Source: Thiofaba sp039822285 (GTDB taxonomy: Bacteria; Pseudomonadota; Gammaproteobacteria; Halothiobacillales; Halothiobacillaceae). From it: a stretch of 64,000 nt of DNA. Made by a program: the position numbers and the translations under genes. Shown here piece by piece: positions 8,888 to 16,460 of the stretch (position 1 is the stretch's first letter; every line of letters starts with the position of its first letter). The stretch is from assembly GCF_039822285.1 (NCBI RefSeq), contig NZ_JBAJEY010000001.1, forward strand, positions 496,001 through 560,000, read 5' to 3'. Below the pieces are notes generated by a model. It was not told the DNA's origin, made no database searches, and was given only the letters and a program-made list of their open reading frames with translations.

Positions 8888-8910
8888 CCTACCCTTTCCG
8901 GGCTGAGGGG

Positions 8911-9435
8911 TCACGCATCCCGTCCCTGCTCCTCATCCGGCGTTTCCGCAGGGTGATCGAAGCGTTCAGTCGTGAGCGCCCGAACCCCGAAGGCGGCAAT
9001 CGCCACCAGGCCCCAGCTCAACCCAGCCACCACGCCGAGGTCGATGATCCCCCGCCAGGGTTGCGGCAGCATTCTGACCGCCAGGATCAACACCACGATG
9101 CCTGAGGTCACGGCCAGGGAGACGATGCGCCGCTTGCGGGTGGCATGGATGAATCCCATGCAGAACAGCGGTGCCAGCAGCACATGTAGCGCTCTCGGGT
9201 GGTCACGCAGGTAGCGGGCGCGGGCGGCCACGCGCGGGGCAAAGCCTTTCTGGAAGCCCCGATAGCCCTCCCCCACCAGCATGAACACCAGCCATGGAAC
9301 GGCCACCAGCCATTCGATCATCCCCCAAGGCATACCCCAGGCCTCCACAGCCATCGGCGTGAGCCGCACCACGGCCCAGCCGATCAGAAGCGACACCCCA
9401 AGCAGCCCCCACAGCGCACCCAGACGACCCAACAT
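8911..9435 (-). CDS. Uncharacterised multi-pass membrane protein
   Basis: About 174 residues from the ATG at 9435; the frame is open 19 codons further upstream. At least four hydrophobic segments are visible: near residues 6-26, 36-54, a weak one around 78-95, and two in the C-terminal half (IVSLAVTSGIVVLILAV; LGVVAGLSWGLVAIAAFGV). A cytoplasmic basic patch (ATRKRR) and an acidic tail (PAETPDEEQGRDA) are present. I do not recognise the family. It stands alone between a convergent small membrane peptide and the vapBC pair. Confidence 0.6.
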   Translation of the reverse strand: MLGRLGALWGLLGVSLLIGWAVVRLTPMAVEAWGMPWGMIEWLVAVPWLVFMLVGEGYRGFQKGFAPRVAARARYLRDHPRALHVLLAPLFCMGFIHATRKRRIVSLAVTSGIVVLILAVRMLPQPWRGIIDLGVVAGLSWGLVAIAAFGVRALTTERFDHPAETPDEEQGRDA

Positions 9436-9568
9436 AGCCACTTCATACCTGACAAAAATGGTCGGTAAGGATAACACGCAGAGGCTCGCCATCCATGACT
9501 GCCCCCAAGGGGATCGCCCATTTCAACGGGGATCAATCTGTATCGGCCTCCAGGCCACCCACATCAGG

Positions 9569-9605
9569 CATATCCCATTGACATATCCCATCTCCAGCCT
9601 ATGAT
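9569..9605 (+). promoter_or_regulatory. vapBC promoter with overlapping direct repeat
   Basis: TTGACA (9578-9583), a 16-bp spacer and TATGAT (9600-9605) form a strong sigma-70 type promoter 34 bp before vapB. The 10-bp direct repeat CATATCCCAT at 9569-9578 and 9582-9591 overlaps the -35 and spacer, as expected for an autoregulatory toxin-antitoxin operator. Confidence 0.6.
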
Positions 9606-9638
9606 GAACAGGACTTCAACCCAAAGGCCCCCGACCTC

Positions 9639-9869
9639 ATGGAACAAGCCGCCATATTCAAAAGCAATCGCAGTCAGGCCGTCCGTCTGCCGAAATCGGT
9701 GGCCTTGCCCGACGATGTCAAACGCGTGGATGTCATTGCCATCGGCCGTATGCGGATCATCACACCTGCTGGCACGGGCTGGGACACTTGGTTTGAAGGG
9801 CCTGACGTGACCCCGGACTTCATGGCCGAGCGCGAACAGCCTCAAGACCAGCTGCGCGAGGGGCTCTGA
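9639..9869 (+). CDS. vapB: VapB-type antitoxin (AbrB/MazE-like fold)
   Basis: 76-residue antitoxin. The N-terminal FKSNRSQAVRLPKSVALP is the swapped-hairpin AbrB-type DNA-binding signature typical of VapB proteins. The C-terminal half (about 45-76, WFEGPDVTPDFMAERE) is the toxin-binding tail. It neutralises the VapC ribonuclease and, by family precedent, represses its own promoter with the toxin. The stop overlaps the ATG of vapC by one base, so the two are translationally coupled. Confidence 0.88.
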   Translation: MEQAAIFKSNRSQAVRLPKSVALPDDVKRVDVIAIGRMRIITPAGTGWDTWFEGPDVTPDFMAEREQPQDQLREGL

Positions 9870-10282
9870 TGCTGAAGTACATGCTGGACACCAACATCTG
9901 CATCTTCACCATCAAAAACAAACCTCAAATCATCCGTGAGGCCTTTGGGCGGCATGCCGGACAGATGTGCATCAGCGCCATCACACTGATGGAGTTGGTC
10001 TACGGTGCCGAGAAATCGTCAGCCCCCGACAGGAACCTCCAGATCATCGAAGGCTTCGCTGCAAGACTCGAAGTCCTCGACTACGACCAAGCAGCCGCGC
10101 AGCATACTGGCCAGCTCCGTGCCGAACTGGCACGCGCCGGAACGCCCATCGGCCCGTATGACCTGATGATCGTGGGACATGCGCGCAGCCGGGGGCTGAT
10201 CCTTGTCTCCAACAATGTGCGTGAATTCGAACGCGTGCAGGGCTTACGACTGGAAGACTGGACGACACAGAGCCGGCCCTGA
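9869..10282 (+). CDS. vapC: VapC-type toxin, PIN-domain ribonuclease
   Basis: 137-residue PIN-domain endoribonuclease; family members cleave tRNAs or rRNA when released from VapB. Acidic active-site residues are visible in order: Asp in MLDTNICIF near residue 7, Glu in LMELVYG near 42, Asp in PIGPYDLMIVGHA near 99, and the C-terminal SNNVREFERV segment. All four positions appear intact, so an active enzyme is expected. Starts within the last base of the vapB stop codon. Confidence 0.9.
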   Translation: MLKYMLDTNICIFTIKNKPQIIREAFGRHAGQMCISAITLMELVYGAEKSSAPDRNLQIIEGFAARLEVLDYDQAAAQHTGQLRAELARAGTPIGPYDLMIVGHARSRGLILVSNNVREFERVQGLRLEDWTTQSRP

Positions 10283-10354
10283 TCCTCACCCCCATGCGCA
10301 CAACACTGCCCCTACAATGGTCGAGTCGGCGTCAAGCACGGAACATGAAGACCC

Positions 10355-11836
10355 ATGGAACATGACATCCTGATCGGGACCGGGGAGATCCAGGCCCGCC
10401 TGCTCGGCCGCATGGCCAACCGCCACGGCCTCATCACCGGTGCCACCGGCACCGGCAAAAGCGTCACCCTGCAAACCCTGGCCGAGGGTTTCTCCCGCAT
10501 GGGCACCCCGGTCTTTCTGGCCGACATCAAGGGCGACCTCGCTGGCCTGAGCCAACCCGGGACGGACCACCCACGGATCCGCGAGCGGGTGGAAAAGCTT
10601 GGCCTCGACGACCACACCTTCGAGGCCGCGCCAGTGGTGTTCTGGGACGTCTACGGCGAGCTCGGCCACCCGCTGCGCACCACCATCTCGGAAATGGGTC
10701 CGCTGCTTCTGGCGCGCCTGTTGAACCTCAACGAGATCCAGACTGGGGTGCTCAACATCGCCTTTCGCCTCGCGGACGAGGAAGGACTGCTTTTGCTCGA
10801 CCTCAAGGACCTGCGCGCCATGGTCCAGTACGTGGGCGAGCATGCCAAGGAGCTGACCGCCACCTATGGCAATGTCTCCGCCGCGAGTGTCGGCGCCATC
10901 CAGCGCGCCCTACTGACCCTGGAGGATGCGGGCGGCGACCGCCTGTTCGGCGAGCCGGCCATCAGCCTCGATGACCTGATCCAGACCGACCCGCAGGGAC
11001 GCGGCGTGATCAATGTCCTCGCCGCCGAGAAGCTCTACCACTCCCCCCGCCTGTACGCGACCCTGCTGCTCTGGCTGCTGGCCGAGCTGTTCGAGCAGTT
11101 GCCCGAGGTGGGCGATGCCGAGCGGCCCAAGCTGGTGTTCTTTTTTGATGAGGCCCACCTGCTGTTCGACGACGCCCCCAAGGCCCTGGTCGACACCATC
11201 GAGCGCGTGGTGCGCCTGATCCGCTCCAAGGGCGTGGGCGTGTACTTCATCACCCAAAACCCGCTGGACGTGCCGCTGCCCATCCTCGGCCAGCTCGGCA
11301 ACCGCATCCAGCACGCCCTGCGCGCCTTCACCCCGCGCGACCAGAAGGCCGTGCAGGTCGCCGCCGAGACCTTCCGCCCGAAGCCGGGGCTCAACACCGC
11401 ACAGGTCATCACCCAGCTCGGCGTGGGCGAGGCCCTGGTCTCCTGCCTGGATGCCAAGGGCACACCCCAGCCGGTCGAGCGCGTGCTCATCGCCCCGCCC
11501 CGTTCACGCATCGGCCCGATCACACCGGAGGAGCGACAGCGCGTCATCCAGCACTCCCCCGTCTACGGCGTGTTCGAAAAACAGGTGGACCGCGAATCGG
11601 CCTACGAGATCCTGCACCAGCAGACCGAGAGTCTTGCGGCCAAGGCCGGGGCCGTGCTGGAAGGCAAAGAAGATAGCGGCGGCCTGCTGGACGGACTCCT
11701 AGGTCAGAGCGGTAGACGACGCGGCGACTCCCTGGCGCAAACGCTGATCAAGAGCACCGCCCGTGCCATCGGCAGCCGCTTGGGGCGCGAGATCGTGCGC
11801 GGCGTGCTTGGCGCCATCCTTGGCAAAGGAAAATGA
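10355..11836 (+). CDS. HerA/FtsK-like ATPase, DUF853 (YjgR) family
   Basis: 493-residue P-loop ATPase of the DUF853 family (E. coli YjgR). Walker A is GATGTGKSVTL near residue 29 and the Walker B/DEXH-like box is KLVFFFDEAHLLFDD near 258, with the family-conserved FADIKGDLAG-type segment after the P-loop. An Ala-rich C-terminus ends LGREIVRGVLGAILG. A helicase or translocase role is inferred from the HerA-like ATPase core only; the physiological role of the family is not established. The gene stands alone, 85 bp before rpmB. Confidence 0.88.
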   Translation: MEHDILIGTGEIQARLLGRMANRHGLITGATGTGKSVTLQTLAEGFSRMGTPVFLADIKGDLAGLSQPGTDHPRIRERVEKLGLDDHTFEAAPVVFWDVYGELGHPLRTTISEMGPLLLARLLNLNEIQTGVLNIAFRLADEEGLLLLDLKDLRAMVQYVGEHAKELTATYGNVSAASVGAIQRALLTLEDAGGDRLFGEPAISLDDLIQTDPQGRGVINVLAAEKLYHSPRLYATLLLWLLAELFEQLPEVGDAERPKLVFFFDEAHLLFDDAPKALVDTIERVVRLIRSKGVGVYFITQNPLDVPLPILGQLGNRIQHALRAFTPRDQKAVQVAAETFRPKPGLNTAQVITQLGVGEALVSCLDAKGTPQPVERVLIAPPRSRIGPITPEERQRVIQHSPVYGVFEKQVDRESAYEILHQQTESLAAKAGAVLEGKEDSGGLLDGLLGQSGRRRGDSLAQTLIKSTARAIGSRLGREIVRGVLGAILGKGK

Positions 11837-11846
11837 TTGGCAGTGC

Positions 11847-11875
11847 TTGAGGAGAAAGACCTTTTCCAATAGAAT
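11847..11875 (+). promoter_or_regulatory. Promoter of rpmB-rpmG
   Basis: TTGAGG, a 17-bp spacer and TAGAAT form a sigma-70-like promoter ending 46 bp upstream of rpmB. Confidence 0.55.
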
Positions 11876-11921
11876 GCCGGGCTTTCGTATACACGACCAT
11901 TTTCAGTAACAGGAAAGCATC

Positions 11922-12158
11922 ATGTCCCGAGTTTGCCAGGTGACCGGTAAGCGTCCGGCGACCGGAAACAACGTTTCCCACGCCAACAACAAGACCCGTC
12001 GCCGCTTCCTGCCCAACCTGCATCAACACCGCTTCTGGCTGGAGAGCGAAAAGCGCTTCGTCAGCCTGCGCGTCTCCTCCAAGGGCATGCGCATCATCGA
12101 CAAGCTGGGCATCGAACAGGTTGTCGCCGATCTGCGCGCCCGTGGCGAAAAGGTTTGA
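11922..12158 (+). CDS. rpmB: 50S ribosomal protein L28
   Basis: 78-residue ribosomal protein L28, matching the E. coli form from the start (MSRVCQVTGKRPATGNN) to the end (ADLRARGEKV). ATG start with AGGAAAG site. Followed after 11 bp by rpmG, the conserved rpmB-rpmG arrangement. Confidence 0.98.
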   Translation: MSRVCQVTGKRPATGNNVSHANNKTRRRFLPNLHQHRFWLESEKRFVSLRVSSKGMRIIDKLGIEQVVADLRARGEKV

Positions 12159-12169
12159 GGTAAGAAGAG

Positions 12170-12337
12170 ATGGCCAAGTCTGCACGTGACAAGATCAAGC
12201 TGGTATCCTCCGCGGGCACCGGCTTCTACTACACCACCACCAAGAACAAGCGCAACACTCCGGACAAGATGGAGTTCCGCAAGTACGATCCGGTGGTGCG
12301 TCAGCACGTGATCTTCAAGGAAGCCAAGATCAAGTAA
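12170..12337 (+). CDS. rpmG: 50S ribosomal protein L33
   Basis: 55-residue ribosomal protein L33. It begins MAKSARDKIKLVSSAGTGF and ends FKEAKIK. It lacks the two CxxC pairs of zinc-binding L33, so it is the zinc-independent form. It is preceded by a TAAGAAGAG ribosome site and followed by an intrinsic terminator. Confidence 0.97.
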   Translation: MAKSARDKIKLVSSAGTGFYYTTTKNKRNTPDKMEFRKYDPVVRQHVIFKEAKIK

Positions 12338-12374
12338 TCACTGGGCTTCTGACCCGATGATTTGATCTGCAAAG

Positions 12375-12398
12375 AGCCCGGCCCCGCCGGGCTTTTTT
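12375..12398 (+). terminator. Intrinsic terminator of rpmB-rpmG
   Basis: Perfect 8-bp stem AGCCCGGC / GCCGGGCT with a CCC loop, followed by a run of T. Confidence 0.93.
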
Positions 12399-12420
12399 AC
12401 GCCCGCCCCGCCGTTGAGCC

Positions 12421-13236
12421 ATGCCTGAACTGCCCGAGGTCGAAACCACCCGCCGCGGCATCGAACCGCATCTGACCGGTCACCGGTTCGAACACATCCT
12501 GGTCCGTGAACGCCGCCTGCGCTGGCCCATTCCGGCAGGACTGGAGCAACAGCTGCTCGGCCAAACGGTGCAGGGCGTCCGGCGGCGGGCGAAATACCTG
12601 CTGATCGATTTTCCGCACGGCACCCTCATCGCCCACCTTGGCATGTCCGGCAGCCTGCGCTTGGTCGAACCGGGCACCGCGCTGCAGAAGCACGACCACG
12701 TCGAATTCCGGCTCGACTCCGGGCTTGCCTTGCGTCTGCATGATCCACGCCGCTTCGGTGCCCTGCTGTGGACGGAGGCACCTGCCGAACACCACCCCCT
12801 CCTCGCCCACCTCGGCCCCGAGCCGCTGGCGGAGGCGTTCAACGGCAGCTACCTCTACCAATCCATCCACCACCGCAAACAAGCCATCAAGAGCGCCATC
12901 ATGGACCACCATGTGGTGGTCGGTGTGGGCAACATCTACGCCAACGAAGCCCTGTTCCTCGCTGGCATCGACCCGCGCCGGGCCTGCCAGCGCATCGCCC
13001 GGGAACGCATCGAAAACCTCGCCGGTACCATCCGGCATGTGCTGGCCGCGGCGGTGGAACAGGGCGGCACCACCCTGCGCGATTTCGTCAACCCCGAAGG
13101 CCGCCCCGGTTACTTCCAGCAGACCCTCAACGTCTACGGGCGAGGCGGCGCGCCCTGCCGGGCCTGCGGCACGCCCATTGCCCACACCGTCATCGGCCAG
13201 CGCGCGAGCTTCTACTGCCCCGTCTGTCAGCGCTGA
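12421..13236 (+). CDS. mutM: Formamidopyrimidine-DNA glycosylase
   Basis: Bifunctional base-excision repair glycosylase/AP lyase acting on 8-oxoguanine and FapyG. 271 residues. The catalytic N-terminus PELPEVETTRRGI gives the proline nucleophile (Pro after the removed Met) and Glu. Lys in the RRRAKYLL segment and the H2TH region (VVVGVGNIYANEALF) are present. The C-terminal zinc finger has paired cysteines: CRACG and, 16-17 residues later, CPVCQR. It starts 22 bp after the rpmG terminator. Confidence 0.97.
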   Translation: MPELPEVETTRRGIEPHLTGHRFEHILVRERRLRWPIPAGLEQQLLGQTVQGVRRRAKYLLIDFPHGTLIAHLGMSGSLRLVEPGTALQKHDHVEFRLDSGLALRLHDPRRFGALLWTEAPAEHHPLLAHLGPEPLAEAFNGSYLYQSIHHRKQAIKSAIMDHHVVVGVGNIYANEALFLAGIDPRRACQRIARERIENLAGTIRHVLAAAVEQGGTTLRDFVNPEGRPGYFQQTLNVYGRGGAPCRACGTPIAHTVIGQRASFYCPVCQR

Positions 13237-13286
13237 GCATCGGGCTCACGACTCTGGACTGGCGCCTTGGCGCGGGCAGTCCGTCT

Positions 13287-15038
13287 CTACACCCGGAACT
13301 CCCTGACGAGGGCGTTAAGCTGCTCCGCCAGCCCGGCCAGTTCCTCACTGGAGACCAGCGTCCGCTGGGCCTGCTGCGCTGTCTCGCTGCCGGCATGGCT
13401 GATGTTGACGATGCTGCGCGCAACCTCGTCCGCCGCTGCGCTCTGCTCCTCGGCCGCGGTCGCGATCTGCAGGATCATGTCGTTGATCCGGCTGATCGCC
13501 TCGTTGATGGCCGTCAACGCCTTACCGGCCTGGGCCGACTGCTCCACCGCACCCGCCGCCTGCTGGCGGCTACTCTCCATCGCCTCGCTGGCCTGGTGAG
13601 ACTTGTCCTGCAGCTTGTCGATCATCGCCTGGATTTCATGGGTGGATGCCTGGGTCTTGCTTGCCAGGTTGCGCACCTCGTCGGCCACCACCGCGAAGCC
13701 ACGCCCCTGCTCGCCAGCACGCGCCGCCTCGATCGCGGCATTGAGCGCCAACAAATTGGTCTGCTCGGCGATATTGCGTATCACGTCGAGAATGGCCCCG
13801 ATCGCCACGCTGTCGGTGCGAAGTTCGTGAATGAGCCGCGCCGTCTGCTGCACCGTGGCGGCCAGCGTGTCAATGCTCTTCATGCTGCTCTCGATGACGG
13901 CAAAGCCATCCCGTGCGGTCTGCTCGACCGTCGTGGATTCCTGCGCGGCGAAGGAAGTATTGCGCGCCACTTCCTGCACGGTCGCGCTCATCTCCGTCAT
14001 CGCAGTCGCCACCATGTCGGTCTCGTGGCGCTGCCTGTCCAGGCTGAGGTGGGTCTGCTCGGCGACGGCATGGGCCTCCTCCGCAGAGGTGGCGACCTTG
14101 GCCGAAGCCACGGCCACGCCCTGCATCGCCCCCTGCATGCGATGCATGAAGCGGTTGAAGGACTTCGCCATCTGCGCCATCTCGCCCCGCCCCCGCTCGT
14201 CGAGCCGCACGCGCAGGTCGTTGTCGACCTCGGCCTGATTGAGCTTTTGCATGACCCCCATGACAGGCGCGGTCACCATGCCGCGCACCAGCCGGAAGAT
14301 CGCGAACAGGGTGATGAGCAAGCCGATCAGCGCGGTCAGTCCCCCGGTCAGGATGCCATGCCATATCTGCTCCTTGGCCTCGTCCAGCGGGCGAATGATC
14401 TCGAAGGCGCCATGCAGGTCACCCACCTTCTTGTTGTCCATGGGATAGCCGGCAATATCCCGCCCGTCGTCGCGCCCCCACAGGACCCTGGATCGGGCCG
14501 GGTCGCCGTGACAGATCATGCAGGCCTCGCTCAGGCGGACCGGCCGGAAGTAGCGCACGGCATGGAGGCTGTCGTCGATCACGTAGTGCTCCCGCACCTG
14601 GGGATTGGCCTCGAAGAATTCCAGCACGCCGGTCTCGAGCGAATCGGCCTTGTTGTCCGGATTGCGGGGATTACGGCGCGGGCTCTTGAAGGTGAAGCCC
14701 CCCTCCTGAGACTTGGCCTTGGCCGCCTCCCAGGCCGAAACCACGGGGATGACCGCGAGGATCTTCGCCCTCGCCTCGTCCATGGAGGGGGCCTCCGCCG
14801 CGATGCGCGTCATCGCCTCAGTGCTGAACAGCCCGAGGCGCCATTTCTGCTCCATGTTCTCACGCACGGACTCGGTCATCAGGAGCAGGTTGCGCGCAGC
14901 ATGGACCTCGGCCTGGATCTTGTCGTGCCACTCCGTACGGGCCCGGTCCACGAGCATGACGCCCTGGAGCAGGACGATGATGCCGCCGATGGCGAGGCTG
15001 GTGCGGAAGCCGATGGAGTCAGGGATTTTGATGGGCAT
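13287..15038 (-). CDS. Methyl-accepting chemotaxis protein with periplasmic c-haem motif
   Basis: 583-residue chemoreceptor from the ATG at 15038 (GAGG site upstream; frame open further to 15125). The first membrane helix is at about residues 12-30. A periplasmic sensor of about 230 residues includes EACMICHGDP, a CxxCH c-type haem attachment motif, in a region resembling the DUF3365/Tll0287-like haem domain. The second helix (about 255-280) is followed by a HAMP-like region and the signalling tip NLLALNAAIEAARAGEQGRGFAVVADEVR. No CheB/CheR pentapeptide is evident at the C-terminus (LVREFRV). It probably senses redox state, oxygen or NO through haem. It lies 110 bp downstream of, and in the same direction as, a MerR-cobalamin regulator. 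Confidence 0.9.
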   Translation of the reverse strand: MPIKIPDSIGFRTSLAIGGIIVLLQGVMLVDRARTEWHDKIQAEVHAARNLLLMTESVRENMEQKWRLGLFSTEAMTRIAAEAPSMDEARAKILAVIPVVSAWEAAKAKSQEGGFTFKSPRRNPRNPDNKADSLETGVLEFFEANPQVREHYVIDDSLHAVRYFRPVRLSEACMICHGDPARSRVLWGRDDGRDIAGYPMDNKKVGDLHGAFEIIRPLDEAKEQIWHGILTGGLTALIGLLITLFAIFRLVRGMVTAPVMGVMQKLNQAEVDNDLRVRLDERGRGEMAQMAKSFNRFMHRMQGAMQGVAVASAKVATSAEEAHAVAEQTHLSLDRQRHETDMVATAMTEMSATVQEVARNTSFAAQESTTVEQTARDGFAVIESSMKSIDTLAATVQQTARLIHELRTDSVAIGAILDVIRNIAEQTNLLALNAAIEAARAGEQGRGFAVVADEVRNLASKTQASTHEIQAMIDKLQDKSHQASEAMESSRQQAAGAVEQSAQAGKALTAINEAISRINDMILQIATAAEEQSAAADEVARSIVNISHAGSETAQQAQRTLVSSEELAGLAEQLNALVREFRV

Positions 15039-15148
15039 ATCGGAACCTCGAATCGAAGAAACCTTGAACACCGAAAGCCACAAACGCGCGTGACGCTGCA
15101 TCCCTTGCCACGGGGTTCGGCTCACGAAATTCCCTGCCGGTCATGAAC

Positions 15149-16021
15149 TCACCCCCGGGATAGATGCGAGAGCACATGCGCCGACAGCTGCATCAGGTCC
15201 TCGAAGGCGAACACGCCTTCAGGCAGGGACGCGATCCGGACGATGCCACCTCCACCGAGCCAGACCTCCGTCCGGGGGCAGACCGAGTCGCACAGAGCCG
15301 ACACATAGGCCTGCGCCTCCCCGGGCGCATAGCTGCAACTGATGGACAGGCCGATCGCATCTGGCCGGAAGGACTTGACGGAGGCCAGGAGCTGGTCGAG
15401 GGGAAGATTCGGCCCAAGATCGATGCACTGGCAGCGAAGACCGCTCAGGACGGCCTTGGCCGCGGCAAGCCCCAAGGCATGCAGCTCTCCGGATGGCGTG
15501 GCGAGCAGGACGCGGGATCTCGCCTGCGCTTCGGGAACGGATGAGACCCGCTGTTCGAGCAACGACTGCACGATCATCGACAAGGCATGTTCGCGGAAGA
15601 CCGGCAGTTCGCCCGTCGCCCAGGCATCGCCGGCGCTCCTCATCAAGGGAACGATCCGCGACTCGATGAACCCCAGTACATCCAACGCCATGGAATCGAG
15701 CTCCAGCCGCTGGCGAAGCGCGTCCAGACGGTCCTGCCGCAGAAGGTCAAGCAGTTCCCTGATCACCCCATCCGGCGAGTCAGCCGCAGCCGCCTCGATT
15801 CCTTCCACCGAGGCGGACAGGGAACGGAATACCTGCCCCGGGCGCATCCCCTGATCCAGCAGGGCCTTGGCGCTGCGCAACAGGCGAAGGTCGCGAGCAG
15901 AGTAGAGGCGGAATCCGCCCTCTGTGCGCCCCGGCCTGGGAAAACCGTAGCGTTGCTCCCACTTGCGCAGCGTGTCCGCCGGAACGCCAATCTCATCGCT
16001 GATCATCTGGATCGTGAACAC
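15149..16021 (-). CDS. MerR-family regulator with cobalamin-binding module (CarH/LitR-like)
   Basis: 290-residue regulator from the GTG at 16021, which has an AAAGGA ribosome site 5-6 bp upstream. The N-terminal MerR winged helix (residues 1-70, DTLRKWEQRYGFPRP) is followed by a helical cap with the cobalamin signature W-x9-EH (WATGELPVFREH). A Rossmann-type B12 domain follows, with SGELHALG giving the E-x-H-x2-G lower-ligand histidine motif. In CarH/LitR proteins this architecture binds adenosylcobalamin and releases DNA in light. All three binding motifs look intact, so B12 binding is likely; light sensing is inference. It is upstream of the haem chemoreceptor. Two 11-bp-spaced repeats lie just before the gene. 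Confidence 0.87.
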   Translation of the reverse strand: MFTIQMISDEIGVPADTLRKWEQRYGFPRPGRTEGGFRLYSARDLRLLRSAKALLDQGMRPGQVFRSLSASVEGIEAAAADSPDGVIRELLDLLRQDRLDALRQRLELDSMALDVLGFIESRIVPLMRSAGDAWATGELPVFREHALSMIVQSLLEQRVSSVPEAQARSRVLLATPSGELHALGLAAAKAVLSGLRCQCIDLGPNLPLDQLLASVKSFRPDAIGLSISCSYAPGEAQAYVSALCDSVCPRTEVWLGGGGIVRIASLPEGVFAFEDLMQLSAHVLSHLSRG

Positions 16022-16045
16022 GATATTCCTTTCCAAAGGCACAAC

Positions 16046-16063
16046 TGTCCAACTTTTGTCCAA
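16046..16063. promoter_or_regulatory. Direct repeats with 11-bp phasing upstream of the MerR-B12 gene
   Basis: TGTCCAA occurs at 16046-16052 and again at 16057-16063 (TTGGACA on the gene strand), exactly 11 bp apart and 25 bp before the GTG start. CarH-type regulators bind tandem 11-bp repeats, so this is a candidate autoregulatory operator. Confidence 0.45.
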
Positions 16064-16083
16064 GGTTAGACCGCGCCTGTTCA

Positions 16084-16233
16084 ATGCACAAGAGTGCCTC
16101 CGTATCCATGGCTCCCTGCCCCAAGCCGATCCGGTGTTCCTTCAACCGGTATGTCGTGGACGAAATCAAGGGACATCCCGACCGCTTTCCCGCTGGACAG
16201 GCCGTGTACGAGATGATGAGAAAAAAGGGGTGA
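16084..16233 (+). CDS. Possible 49-residue peptide, unsupported
   Basis: A short frame divergent from the MerR-B12 gene encodes 49 residues starting MHKSASVSMAPCPKPIRCSF and ending VYEMMRKKG. The C-terminal half (VVDEIKGHPDRFPAGQAVYEM) has a protein-like composition. There is no ribosome-binding site and I recognise no family. The remainder of the 16.02-16.46 kb gap holds no other convincing gene. Confidence 0.2.
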   Translation: MHKSASVSMAPCPKPIRCSFNRYVVDEIKGHPDRFPAGQAVYEMMRKKG

Positions 16234-16460
16234 TGCGGAGCATCCGGGCTCCTAACCCGGGATGGTCGACGCCAGGAGCGACAGATTTTCTGTGCAGCCG
16301 TCAGACACCGAGATTGTGGCCAGCGGGTTGGATGCCACGAAATTACGAGTCGCGCGATCCCCCCCCGTTGCAGGCGGGCGTTGGCATTCCCGAGGATCCC
16401 CATCGGCAAGACGGGCAGTCGTCATACCGCTGGGGCCAGGAAAGCGGAGGTAACGTGCCC

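Noticed and set aside
9493..10354. Recent genomic island around vapBC
   Set aside because: No integrase, tRNA end, direct repeats of attachment type or transposase is present; a toxin-antitoxin pair alone is not enough.
12768..15146. 792-codon plus-strand frame across mutM and the haem chemoreceptor
   Set aside because: It overlaps two confident genes on both strands and shows no domain; a codon-bias shadow.
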